From positions 1,612,001 to 1,676,000 of the forward strand of contig NZ_CP085211.1 in the NCBI RefSeq assembly GCF_044797955.1: a DNA stretch of 64,000 nucleotides, given 5' to 3'. The position numbers were made by a program, and so were the translations under genes. The notes under the pieces are model-generated. The model saw nothing but the letters and a program-made list of their open reading frames with translations. It did no database searches and was not told the DNA's origin. Source of the DNA: Idiomarina seosinensis_A (GTDB taxonomy: Bacteria > Pseudomonadota > Gammaproteobacteria > Enterobacterales > Alteromonadaceae). This document shows positions 1 through 8,058 of the stretch, piece by piece; the stretch's first letter is position 1; each line of letters opens with the position of its first letter.

Positions 1-350
1 TCACAAAAGGTTTCGGTAGGCTGATAACCTGCCTGTAACCGGGCAAACTCTGCGTCCATATGACCGACATCAAAGGGAGCGTTATGGATCACCAGTTGTG
101 CGCCCCGGATAAACTCGATAAGGTCATCCGCTACCTGGGCAAATACAGGTTTATCTTCAAGAAAATCATTGGTGATGCCATGCACAGCGATCGCTTCCTC
201 TTCGACCACCCGCTGGGGATTAATGTAGACATGAAAATGATTGCCGGTAAGCTTGCGGTCAATTAATTCAACGCAACCGATTTCGATGATTCGGTGACCA
301 TCGGCGGGATTGATACCGGTAGTTTCGGTATCCAAGACAATCTGACGCAT
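1..350 (-). CDS. dnaQ: DNA polymerase III epsilon subunit, proofreading exonuclease (N-terminal part; cut by window edge)
   Basis: This is the 3'-5' proofreading exonuclease of the replicative polymerase core. The reverse strand from an ATG at 348-350 reads an open frame to the window edge, beginning MRQIVLDTETTG. That is the Exo I motif with the metal-binding Asp and Glu. It continues through a conserved VHGIT segment and an Exo II-like NAPFDVGHMDAEF segment. The Exo III motif and the polymerase-binding tail lie outside the window. A GGAAG sequence precedes the start. The gene diverges from rnhA across about 53 bases, the same arrangement as in Escherichia coli, where the two promoters overlap. 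The identification is secure despite truncation. Confidence 0.95.
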   Translation of the reverse strand, partial: MRQIVLDTETTGINPADGHRIIEIGCVELIDRKLTGNHFHVYINPQRVVEEEAIAVHGITNDFLEDKPVFAQVADDLIEFIRGAQLVIHNAPFDVGHMDAEFARLQAGYQPTETFC

Positions 351-403
351 GTAAACTTCCTGATATACTCTCAATTTTTCGTTCGCCAATAGTAGCAATA
401 TTT

Positions 404-877
404 ATGACCAACACAAAAACAGTTCATCTTTATACTGACGGCTCGTGTCTGGGCAACCCTGGTCCCGGCGGTTACGGTGCCGTTATCGAATACAATGGCC
501 ACGTTAAAGAATTGAGTCAGGGCTTTCGTTGCACCACCAATAACCGCATGGAAATGATGGCCTGTATTGAGGGCCTGAAAGTATTAAAGCGAAGTTGTGA
601 GATCATTATCACCACCGATAGCCAGTATGTAAAAAATGGTATCGAGCAGTGGATGACAGGCTGGAAGCGAAACGGCTGGAAAACCGCTGCCCGCAAGGCC
701 GTTAAAAACCAGGATTTATGGCAACAACTTGACCAACAAATACAGTTGCACAAAGTGCGTTGGGACTGGGTTAAAGGACACTCCGGCCACCCTCAAAACG
801 AGCGCTGTGATGAACTGGCCCGCCAGGCAGCGAGCCGTTCACCAGAAGCAGAGGATGTCGGCTATTGCGCGCCTTAA
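404..877 (+). CDS. rnhA: Ribonuclease HI
   Basis: Ribonuclease HI degrades the RNA strand of RNA-DNA hybrids, removing primers and R-loops in the cytoplasm. The 157-residue product has the usual length. It begins with the catalytic YTDGSCLGNPGPGG block, has the NRMEMMA segment supplying the catalytic Glu, TDSQYV supplying the second Asp, and GHSGHPQNERCDELAR carrying the loop His and final Asp. All four DEDD residues are therefore present. It diverges from dnaQ and overlaps the last 3 bases of the convergent rhodanese gene. The dnaQ/rnhA/yafS/gloB neighbourhood matches the enterobacterial order, with the rhodanese gene as an extra. Confidence 0.97.
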   Translation: MTNTKTVHLYTDGSCLGNPGPGGYGAVIEYNGHVKELSQGFRCTTNNRMEMMACIEGLKVLKRSCEIIITTDSQYVKNGIEQWMTGWKRNGWKTAARKAVKNQDLWQQLDQQIQLHKVRWDWVKGHSGHPQNERCDELARQAASRSPEAEDVGYCAP

Positions 878-1272
878 GCAGTTGGGTCGCCCATTACCAC
901 CGGACGCTTTTCTTGTTGCCAGGCTTTCATCCCGCCAGCAACGTTGTAAATTTTGTCAAAACCCATCCGTTCCAGGCTCTCTGCTGACAGCGCCGAACGG
1001 CCACCGGTACCGCAAATCAGATACAAGGGTTTATCAGCGATACGCTGTAGCGCATCGTCATAGCCGGCAACATCCGGGTGCTGGTTTAACTGCATTTCCA
1101 GTACGCCGCGGGGCATATTAACCGCCTCACGAATGTGGCCTTGCTGGTATTCTGCCGGCTCACGCACGTCAATAACCCGGGCACCATCGCGGATGGCCTG
1201 CTGCAGCTGTTCAGTCGTTACTTCATTGACATTATTTTTAGCCATTTGGCAAAGTTTCATTGCATCAATCAT
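874..1272 (-). CDS. Rhodanese-domain sulfurtransferase
   Basis: This is a single-domain rhodanese of 132 residues. Proteins of this family transfer sulfane sulfur through an active-site cysteine persulfide. Visible signatures are VIDVREPAEYQQGHI near residue 33, the active-site loop CGTGGRS (Cys followed by Arg-Ser, about residue 87) and the C-terminal NVAGGMKAW motif. No signal peptide is evident, so it is probably cytoplasmic. The first ATG has GGAG six bases upstream, which favours this start over the internal methionines. It lies just downstream of the yafS-like gene on the same strand (10-base gap), so co-transcription is likely. The physiological sulfur acceptor cannot be told from sequence. 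Confidence 0.9.
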   Translation of the reverse strand: MIDAMKLCQMAKNNVNEVTTEQLQQAIRDGARVIDVREPAEYQQGHIREAVNMPRGVLEMQLNQHPDVAGYDDALQRIADKPLYLICGTGGRSALSAESLERMGFDKIYNVAGGMKAWQQEKRPVVMGDPTA

Positions 1273-1282
1273 AGGATACTCC

Positions 1283-2059
1283 TCAGTTTCGCTTTAGTGT
1301 TGATGATAGTCTGGTCACCGCCACCGGCTGGCCGGTAAGCGCTGATATCCTTTTAACCTTAGCTGTTGGTAGCTCGATATACACACGTTTGCGTGCCAAA
1401 ATCGCGTAACAAGCGCTAAGTGGTGTTAACTTGCGGCATAACTTTTCGGTCCATGCCGTTTTTTGTTGTTCAGCGGCCGATGTTGCCTCGAGAAACAAAA
1501 AGCGACCGACAAAATAATCGTACTGAACCAGTTCATACCCCAGTAAGGATAGCCAATCTCTCACTCTCAGTGCGGTAAAATAGCGGCCCGCCCAGGGGAG
1601 CGATTTTTTCTTACCCGGTAACCAACCGCTGAGTAACGCTGGACTCAGGGGATTAAACCCGGTCAGTAGCAGATAACCGTCGTCTACCAGTACGCGGTTT
1701 GCTTCGCGTAAGATCTGATGGGGATCACGGCTAAACTCGAGTACAAATGGCATGATCACCTGCTCAACACTGGCGTTTTTTACCGGTAAGTACTCCAGTT
1801 GTGCCTTAATCTGACAATGCCCGCCGGCAACAGAATCAACAACTGGACTCACCTGCAGCACTTTTTGCAGAGTAAATCGGTGGCAATTAAGCTGTTGCGA
1901 TAATGGACCCATTAACAGTGTCGTACCACCTCGCAACCGACGTCCGTAATCATTGATTAAAGACTGCGTCTGTTCGCGGATAAATTCACCAGAGGCAATA
2001 TCATCCCAACTGTTGGGGCCCGGAAGCCGGGCGGCATTGTAAGCTGGCTTTAGCAGCAC
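1283..2059 (-). CDS. yafS: YafS-like SAM-dependent methyltransferase
   Basis: The 258-residue product looks like a class I S-adenosylmethionine methyltransferase of the Methyltransf_11 type. The late-motif region VLEFSRDPHQILREANRVL followed by GYLLLTGFNP is typical of that fold. The SAM-binding glycine loop is not the classical GxGxG but appears degenerate (LLMGPLSQ). Start is a GTG preceded by AGGAG at six bases. Position supports the name: in E. coli yafS lies between gloB and rnhA, divergent from gloB, exactly as here. Its substrate is unknown. It forms a probable operon with the downstream rhodanese gene. Confidence 0.82.
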   Translation of the reverse strand: MLLKPAYNAARLPGPNSWDDIASGEFIREQTQSLINDYGRRLRGGTTLLMGPLSQQLNCHRFTLQKVLQVSPVVDSVAGGHCQIKAQLEYLPVKNASVEQVIMPFVLEFSRDPHQILREANRVLVDDGYLLLTGFNPLSPALLSGWLPGKKKSLPWAGRYFTALRVRDWLSLLGYELVQYDYFVGRFLFLEATSAAEQQKTAWTEKLCRKLTPLSACYAILARKRVYIELPTAKVKRISALTGQPVAVTRLSSTLKRN

Positions 2060-2120
2060 CCTCAGCTCCTTTATGCTAGGCTTAGACTTATCAACTTACT
2101 CTAATCCTGACGAGATTACT

Positions 2121-2882
2121 ATGCGAGCTCATGCGGTAAAAGCTTTTGATGATAATTACATTTGGATTATCCAGCCAACAGCCGAAAAACGAGTCATTGT
2201 TGTCGACCCCGGGGATGCAGCCCCCGTAAAAGAGTGGCTAGAGCAACACCAGGCGACCGTTGACAGCTATTTTATAACCCATCATCACTGGGATCATACC
2301 GATGGCTTAAAACCCTTGTTGGCAGACCACCCTGCGCCGGCCTTTGGCCCTGCCAATAGCGATATTGAGGGGGTCTCAGAGCCGCTAAGCGAAGGCGATC
2401 AGGTTAATCGGCTTGGGCTGACTTTTGATATTTTTGAAACTCCCGGACACACTCTCGATCACATTGCATTTTATACCGCCGGTTATTTATTTTGTGGTGA
2501 TACGCTATTTTCCGGAGGCTGCGGGCGGATGTTTGAAGGTACGCCTGAGCAATTTGTACGTTCTTTATCGAAGTTACGCCAGCTGCCTGGTAACACCCGG
2601 GTGTTTTGCGCACACGAATACACTCAGGCCAACCTGACTTTTGCAACTCTGGTTGAACCCGCTAATACGCTGTTGCTGGGCTATTTGGAAAAAGTAAAGC
2701 TGATGCGCCAGCAAAAGGAAATCACCCTGCCCAGCAGTCTTCAGCTTGAACTGGCCATTAACCCTTTTTTACGTTTTGACCAGCAAGCGGTGATTGACGC
2801 GGCCGAGCAGCACGCCGGACAGAAACTGACAGACAAAAACGAGGTATTTGCAGTCATAAGGCAGTGGAAAGACTCGGCATAA
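2121..2882 (+). CDS. gloB: Hydroxyacylglutathione hydrolase (glyoxalase II)
   Basis: Glyoxalase II hydrolyses S-D-lactoylglutathione to D-lactate and glutathione, the second step of methylglyoxal detoxification. The protein has the metallo-beta-lactamase metal motif THHHWDHTDG near residue 55, a second metal histidine in ETPGHTLDH, the bridging Asp in FCGDTLF, and a late His in FCAHEYT. I chose the ATG at 2121 (253 residues) over an upstream in-frame start at 2073, because the family begins at this point and the extra 16 residues have no counterpart. It diverges from yafS. The gene gshA for the cofactor lies at 39.7 kb in the same window. Confidence 0.95.
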   Translation: MRAHAVKAFDDNYIWIIQPTAEKRVIVVDPGDAAPVKEWLEQHQATVDSYFITHHHWDHTDGLKPLLADHPAPAFGPANSDIEGVSEPLSEGDQVNRLGLTFDIFETPGHTLDHIAFYTAGYLFCGDTLFSGGCGRMFEGTPEQFVRSLSKLRQLPGNTRVFCAHEYTQANLTFATLVEPANTLLLGYLEKVKLMRQQKEITLPSSLQLELAINPFLRFDQQAVIDAAEQHAGQKLTDKNEVFAVIRQWKDSA

Positions 2883-2930
2883 TTCTTTAAACTGCGAGTG
2901 GATTTTACTTATTAAAGAAGCTTGTACTGC

Positions 2931-4592
2931 ATGAAATTAAAGGTATTAACCAGTAGTCTGATAGCGCTGGCAGCATTTTCTGTAACCGGCTGTCAAACAA
3001 CCGACAATAATCGACTAGTGGCTGACAAGCAGAGCAATGATAAACAGCCTGGCGCCGCGGTCGGCCAACAGGATTCGGCTAGGGATCCTGTAACCAACCC
3101 TTTGCCAGACTTACAGGCCATACCTGAATTAGCCTCGGGTACCCGCATTAACCCGGCATCTCTGGCCCGGGAGCCGGTTGACAGCCCGCCACCAATAACA
3201 GATTTATGGCAACGAATCCGTCAGCAGCTGCGCTTTACAGCACCTGACAACCCCCGCATTCGCGCACAGCGCAATTGGTATGTGAGCCACCCGACATACC
3301 TTAAGCGGGTAGGTAAACGAGCCGAGCCTTTTTTACATTTAATTGTTGAAGCCATTGAACAGCGCGACATGCCAATGGACTTAGTATTGTTGCCTATCGT
3401 AGAGAGCGCTTTCGACCCTTTTGCTTATAGCCATGGCAGTGCTTCCGGCGTCTGGCAATTTATCCCGGGTACAGCTCGCCACTACGGCCTGGACATCAAC
3501 TGGTGGTACGATGGTCGGCGGGATGTCTATGCGGCTACTCACGCCGCCTTAGATTACCTTGACTATCTGCATGAGTATTTCGATGGTGACTGGCTGCATG
3601 CGCTTGCTGCTTATAACTCCGGCCAGGGCCGGGTTGGTGCCGCGATTCGAAAAAACAAACGCGTGGGTAAGCCAACCGATTTTTGGTCTCTTGATTTGCC
3701 TCGCGAGACCCGGGCTTACGTGCCTAAGCTTCTGGCCCTCTCAGATATTTTAACCAACAGCGAACGTTATGGCATTATTTGGCACCCGATAGCTAACCAG
3801 CCGCAACTGCAGGTGGTCGAGCTGCCAGCCCAAATCGATTTGGCTAAAGCGGCCGAGATGGCTGACTTACCCCTAGAAACCTTACACCTTTATAATTCGG
3901 CCTATAATCGCTGGTCAACCGCCCCTGAGGGTCCGCATCGATTACTGCTGCCGCAGCCTAACGCAGAAACTTTTCAAACGGCCATAGAAAACTCTGATCC
4001 AAAACAGTGGCTTAGTTGGCAACGCCATCAAATACAGTCCGGTGAAAGCCTGATCACGATTGCCAAAAAATATCACACCTCCGTTGCTGCTATTCAGCGG
4101 GTCAATGATATCAGCAGCCACATTATCCGCTCCGGTGATCATCTGTTAATCCCCGTTGCCAGTAATGAATTAAGTGACTACAGCCTGTCTCAGGATCAAC
4201 GTTTGCAGGCCAAACAACAGCAGCAACGTAAAGGCAATAAAGCCGAGCATATTGTGCAGTCCGGCGACACTTTATGGGACTTAAGCCGGACTTATCAGGT
4301 GGGTATGCGCGAGCTGGCCAAATGGAACGGCATGGCGCCGGGTGATTTCTTGCGTCCCGGGCAAAAACTGGTAATCTGGTCACAGGATCAACAAACCGTA
4401 AAGCGTCAGAGTAGCCTGATTCGCACGGTCAATTATCAGGTTCGTAACGGCGATTCATTAGCCCGGATTGCCAGCAAATTTAACGTTTCCATCGGCGAAA
4501 TAGAGCAATGGAATAACATCAGTCGGCAGCGCTACTTACAGCCAGGTCAACGATTGACTTTAAAGGTAGACGTTACCAATGTTAGCGGTTAA
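2931..4592 (+). CDS. mltD: Membrane-bound lytic murein transglycosylase D
   Basis: MltD cleaves the glycan strands of peptidoglycan, forming 1,6-anhydromuramyl ends. The N terminus is a lipoprotein signal with lipobox VTGC, so it should be anchored by a lipidated cysteine, probably in the outer membrane. An SLT domain at about residues 110-260 has the catalytic Glu in VESAFDPFAYS and the AAYNSGQGRV motif. Three LysM peptidoglycan-binding repeats follow, starting near residues 370, 440 and 500, each with a (S/N)GDSL- or SGESL-like opening. I take the ATG at 2931 and not a TTG three codons upstream. It follows gloB by 48 bases, as in E. coli. Confidence 0.95.
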   Translation: MKLKVLTSSLIALAAFSVTGCQTTDNNRLVADKQSNDKQPGAAVGQQDSARDPVTNPLPDLQAIPELASGTRINPASLAREPVDSPPPITDLWQRIRQQLRFTAPDNPRIRAQRNWYVSHPTYLKRVGKRAEPFLHLIVEAIEQRDMPMDLVLLPIVESAFDPFAYSHGSASGVWQFIPGTARHYGLDINWWYDGRRDVYAATHAALDYLDYLHEYFDGDWLHALAAYNSGQGRVGAAIRKNKRVGKPTDFWSLDLPRETRAYVPKLLALSDILTNSERYGIIWHPIANQPQLQVVELPAQIDLAKAAEMADLPLETLHLYNSAYNRWSTAPEGPHRLLLPQPNAETFQTAIENSDPKQWLSWQRHQIQSGESLITIAKKYHTSVAAIQRVNDISSHIIRSGDHLLIPVASNELSDYSLSQDQRLQAKQQQQRKGNKAEHIVQSGDTLWDLSRTYQVGMRELAKWNGMAPGDFLRPGQKLVIWSQDQQTVKRQSSLIRTVNYQVRNGDSLARIASKFNVSIGEIEQWNNISRQRYLQPGQRLTLKVDVTNVSG

Positions 4593-4596
4593 GTAC

Positions 4597-5121
4597 ATGA
4601 CAATTAAAAACACCAGCCAGTGGATAATGGCATCACTGGCGTTTATTTTACTCGCCACAAGCTTTAGCCTGAAAGCCCAGCAATGGGAGGCTCCCGGAGA
4701 TGGCAGCATTAACTACCCCAGCGGCCGCACCGAGAGCTTTAAATTTGGCTTTTCGTTTCAAAAGACATTTGATACACACGTTTTTAGTGCTGGTAAAGCC
4801 AAGCTTCGCACTGATGAGCCGCCGCCCAACTATCGCCTGAATGCGGTAATCAATAAAGAAGGCTTAATATACATTGCAGAGTTTGCCAACGGTTTTTTTA
4901 AATCTTTTGAGCTAAATATTGGCGGTCACTATGTGGCAATTAAACCTCGCCGGGATTTTGAAGAAGAACAACCTTATAAGCACCTGGTGATCCTGGTGGA
5001 TGATAAAAGCTATCTGGTCGATGCTACACACCCGGCAATAAATTTTGAATTTAATGACTCGGGCATCAGTGATATCAGCGGTGTAGGAGTTATTCGCGAC
5101 CTCAGTTCTCGCCGACGCTAA
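4597..5121 (+). CDS. Exported protein of unknown function downstream of mltD
   Basis: The product, 174 residues from the ATG at 4597, opens with a cleavable-looking signal peptide (hydrophobic ASLAFILLATSFSL, then KAQQ), implying export to the periplasm or envelope. The mature part is polar, with aromatic beta-like segments and no motif I recognise. An alternative ATG at 4579 would overlap mltD by 14 bases; the later start leaves a four-base gap, so translational coupling to mltD is likely either way. The 3' end overlaps convergent ligA by four bases. Co-transcription with mltD suggests an envelope role, but this is guilt by association only. Confidence 0.75.
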   Translation: MTIKNTSQWIMASLAFILLATSFSLKAQQWEAPGDGSINYPSGRTESFKFGFSFQKTFDTHVFSAGKAKLRTDEPPPNYRLNAVINKEGLIYIAEFANGFFKSFELNIGGHYVAIKPRRDFEEEQPYKHLVILVDDKSYLVDATHPAINFEFNDSGISDISGVGVIRDLSSRRR

Positions 5122-7145
5122 TCAGCGTCAGCGAGTAACGCTTGTAACTCTTGTTCGGATAGTACGGGCACCCCTAACTGCTCGGCTTTGGCCAGCTTTG
5201 AGCCAGCGTTATCACCGGCCACAACTGCACTTGTCTTCTTTGAAACCGACCCCGTAACTTTAGCCCCCAAGGCCTGCAATGCGTGTTTTGCTTCGTCGCG
5301 GGTCATCTCTGCCAGCGTTCCGGTGAGTACATACATGTTACCTGCCAGCCGGTCACTTTTAGCTGCAGTTTTTTCGCCCTCAGGCCAGGAAATCACTTCG
5401 CGCAACTGTTGCAGAACTTTTTGATTGTGTGGCTCAGCGAAAAAACGCGTAATATGCTGCGCAACTACCCCACCAACATCTTCAACTTCCTGCAATTGCT
5501 CAGCCGTAGCCTTAACCAACTGATCAAAAGACTGAAAATACCCGGCAAGCGCCGCAGCGGTCGCTTCACCAACCTCGCGGATCCCCAATGCATAGATAAA
5601 CCGTGGCAGGGTTGTCTGACGGGTTTGCGCAATAGCTGCAAGCAGATTTTTGGCCGACTTTTGCCCCATTCTCGGTAAAGAAGCAAGCAGCGGCTCTGTC
5701 AAACGATATAAATCGGCGGGTGACTTAACCCACTCGCGCTCGACCAGCTGCTCGACAATCTTATCGCCCATACCATCAATATCCATGGCTTTACGCGAGG
5801 CAAAATGTTTAATCGCTTCTTTACGCTGAGCAGCACAAATTAAGCCGCCACTGCAACGAGCCACGGCTTCACTGGCTATTTTTTCGATATCAGAACCACA
5901 AACCGGACACTGCTGCGGAAACTCTATCGGCTGAGTATTCTCCGGACGTTGCCCGGTTACCACCTGAACAACTTGTGGAATAACATCACCGGCACGGCGG
6001 ACACTAACAACATCTCCAATGCGCGCACCAAGACGCTCTATTTCATCTGCATTATGTAAGGTAGCGTTGGCAACCATCACACCACCCACATTGACCGGTT
6101 CAAGGCGCGCTACCGGTGTTACGGCCCCCGTGCGACCTACCTGAAAATCAACCCCGATAATGGTCGTTAGTTGCTCCTGGGCGGGGAATTTCCGTGCTAT
6201 CGCCCAGCGCGGCGCTCGGGCAACAAAGCCTAAGTCCTGCTGTAAAGCAATAGCATCAACTTTATAAACGATGCCATCGATTTCATAATTCAGTTTGTCG
6301 CGCCGTTCAAAAATATCCTGGTAAAAGTCTTCACACGCCTGCACCGAGTGCGCTAACTTTATCTCGTCGCTAATGGGCAGACCCCACGCCGATAATTGTT
6401 GCAGACGTTCGAAGTGACTGTCCGGCAGTTGCGGTTCTGCCGCTTTAGCAATAACGCCCAATCCATAGGCATAAAAGTGCAAAGGACGCCTGGCAGTAAC
6501 TTTTGAGTCCAGCTGGCGTAGGCTTCCTGCCGCCGCGTTACGGGGATTCGCGAATACCTTATCGCCCTGTTCCCGGGCTCGCTGATTAAAATTTTCAAAA
6601 GCCGGAGTTGGCATAAACACCTCACCCCTTACTTCTAAGCGCTCGGGAGCATCAGCGGCTAAGGTCAGCGGAACGTTACGAATGGTTTTTACGTTTTCAG
6701 TGATGTTCTCACCCGTATAGCCGTCACCACGAGTTGCAGCACGCACCAGAGTGCCGTTTTCATAAAGAATACTAACGGCCAGGCCATCCAGCTTCGGCTC
6801 ACAACAAAAGGTTATCGGCTGACTGCTGTCCAGGCGCTGAATCACTCGTTGAGAGAAGGCTTCGAACTCCTCCGCAGAAAACGCATTATCCAATGACAGC
6901 ATCGGCTTCTCATGGGCAACGGTTTCAAATTTGGTGAGTGCTTTACTGCCCACTTTTTGTGTCGGTGACTGCGCTGACATGAGTTGAGGATGTTGCTGCT
7001 CCAGTTGCTGCAGCTCCCTGAACAGCCGATCGTATTCACTGTCCGGGACACTGGGTTCATCCTGTTCATAATATTCACGGTTATAGCGACTCAGCAGGCT
7101 CTCTAATTCCTGCATGCGTTTTTCAACTGAACTTTTATCGGTCAT
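5118..7145 (-). CDS. ligA: NAD+-dependent DNA ligase
   Basis: LigA seals nicks in duplex DNA using NAD+, joining Okazaki fragments and finishing repair. The 675-residue length is normal. In order are the N-terminal NAD-binding Ia region (YYEQDEPSVPDSEYDRL), the adenylation site with the nucleophilic Lys in CEPKLDGLAVS (about residue 118), the OB fold, a four-cysteine zinc finger (CPVCGSD ... RCSGGLICAAQR), helix-hairpin-helix repeats, and a C-terminal BRCT domain. The gene lies 33 bases after zipA on the same strand, the order zipA-ligA known from E. coli. It is convergent with the mltD-linked unknown gene. Confidence 0.98.
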   Translation of the reverse strand: MTDKSSVEKRMQELESLLSRYNREYYEQDEPSVPDSEYDRLFRELQQLEQQHPQLMSAQSPTQKVGSKALTKFETVAHEKPMLSLDNAFSAEEFEAFSQRVIQRLDSSQPITFCCEPKLDGLAVSILYENGTLVRAATRGDGYTGENITENVKTIRNVPLTLAADAPERLEVRGEVFMPTPAFENFNQRAREQGDKVFANPRNAAAGSLRQLDSKVTARRPLHFYAYGLGVIAKAAEPQLPDSHFERLQQLSAWGLPISDEIKLAHSVQACEDFYQDIFERRDKLNYEIDGIVYKVDAIALQQDLGFVARAPRWAIARKFPAQEQLTTIIGVDFQVGRTGAVTPVARLEPVNVGGVMVANATLHNADEIERLGARIGDVVSVRRAGDVIPQVVQVVTGQRPENTQPIEFPQQCPVCGSDIEKIASEAVARCSGGLICAAQRKEAIKHFASRKAMDIDGMGDKIVEQLVEREWVKSPADLYRLTEPLLASLPRMGQKSAKNLLAAIAQTRQTTLPRFIYALGIREVGEATAAALAGYFQSFDQLVKATAEQLQEVEDVGGVVAQHITRFFAEPHNQKVLQQLREVISWPEGEKTAAKSDRLAGNMYVLTGTLAEMTRDEAKHALQALGAKVTGSVSKKTSAVVAGDNAGSKLAKAEQLGVPVLSEQELQALLADAD

Positions 7146-7178
7146 AATCCAACACTGTCTAAAGTGAACTGAGTAACA

Positions 7179-8030
7179 TTAAAGATCTTGCTGAGCTTTT
7201 TCGAATTCACGAATGGTTTGGTGAGTTTTTTGGATAGACTGTCGCGATAAAAGCTGCCGCTCGCCATCAAGCACCTGCCCCTGAGGAATTTCCATGGCCA
7301 GTTTTTTGGCCGCATTCAGCATCATATTAAAAGCCTGCTGCCCATCACCTTCCTGCGGTAACGTCATAAACAGGGCTACCCCCTCAGTTTCAAACTGTTC
7401 GATGTTATCAAGATCAAAAGTTCCCGGGTTAAACATATTGGCGACACTAAAAATCATGGGGCCGTTACCTGAGGTCTGCTGATAGCGGTGAAAAATACCC
7501 ATATCACCAAACTTGCAACCAAGCTCAGTCATCATTTGCAGCAACAAGGCACCCTGCACAGAACCTTTTACAAATAAAGAAATTACCTGCTGGGGCGGTT
7601 GTGGAGCTACGGCCGCCTGTTCCGGTATTTCCTGTTGTATTTCAGGTTGCTGTTGTACTTCAGATTGCTGTTGTTCGGCAGGTTCCGCGGACAGTGGCTT
7701 TTCCGTTTGACCGGTAGCCGCTGCATTAAACTGTTGCGGTTGGTCTTCGCTCTCTTCATCCTGCTCGACACGCATCGAAGGCAGCGGCGCATCTTCCTCA
7801 TCCAAATCAAGGTTCATCGACATTTGCTCGATGTCCATGGTTGGCTCTTCAACCGACTCAGTTGATAAAGTCTCAGGCTCTGCATCCTGCTGCGGCTCTG
7901 TGATCGGTTGTCGCCGTTGCTTTTCTCTTACCGGTTGATTATTTTTACGCATCGTCCAGATACCGTGCGCAACAATACCGATAATTACCAAAACACCGAC
8001 GATACCTAAGGTTATCTGTAGATTGCTCAT
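7179..8030 (-). CDS. zipA: Cell division protein ZipA
   Basis: ZipA anchors FtsZ to the inner membrane at the division site. The 283-residue protein starts with an uncleaved transmembrane helix (ITLGIVGVLVIIGIVAHGIW) and a short basic segment. A long acidic, Pro/Gln-rich linker to about residue 150 contains repeated QQPEIQQE-like patches. The C-terminal FtsZ-binding domain follows, from about residue 150 (VISLFVKGS onward, with IFHRYQQTSG and MFNPGTF). Linker composition varies widely in this family, so only the ends are diagnostic. It sits between smc and ligA, the order seen in many gammaproteobacteria that use SMC. Confidence 0.95.
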   Translation of the reverse strand: MSNLQITLGIVGVLVIIGIVAHGIWTMRKNNQPVREKQRRQPITEPQQDAEPETLSTESVEEPTMDIEQMSMNLDLDEEDAPLPSMRVEQDEESEDQPQQFNAAATGQTEKPLSAEPAEQQQSEVQQQPEIQQEIPEQAAVAPQPPQQVISLFVKGSVQGALLLQMMTELGCKFGDMGIFHRYQQTSGNGPMIFSVANMFNPGTFDLDNIEQFETEGVALFMTLPQEGDGQQAFNMMLNAAKKLAMEIPQGQVLDGERQLLSRQSIQKTHQTIREFEKAQQDL

Positions 8031-8058
8031 TCAATTGCCAACCTTATCATTATAATTA

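Noticed and set aside
729..1121. 130-codon frame overlapping rnhA and antisense to the rhodanese gene
   Set aside because: It overlaps two well-supported genes and has no recognisable features.
2883..2919. Inverted repeat TTCTTTAA/TTAAAGAA between gloB and mltD
   Set aside because: It is A/T only in the arms with a 21-base loop and no T run; it does not look like a terminator or a known operator.
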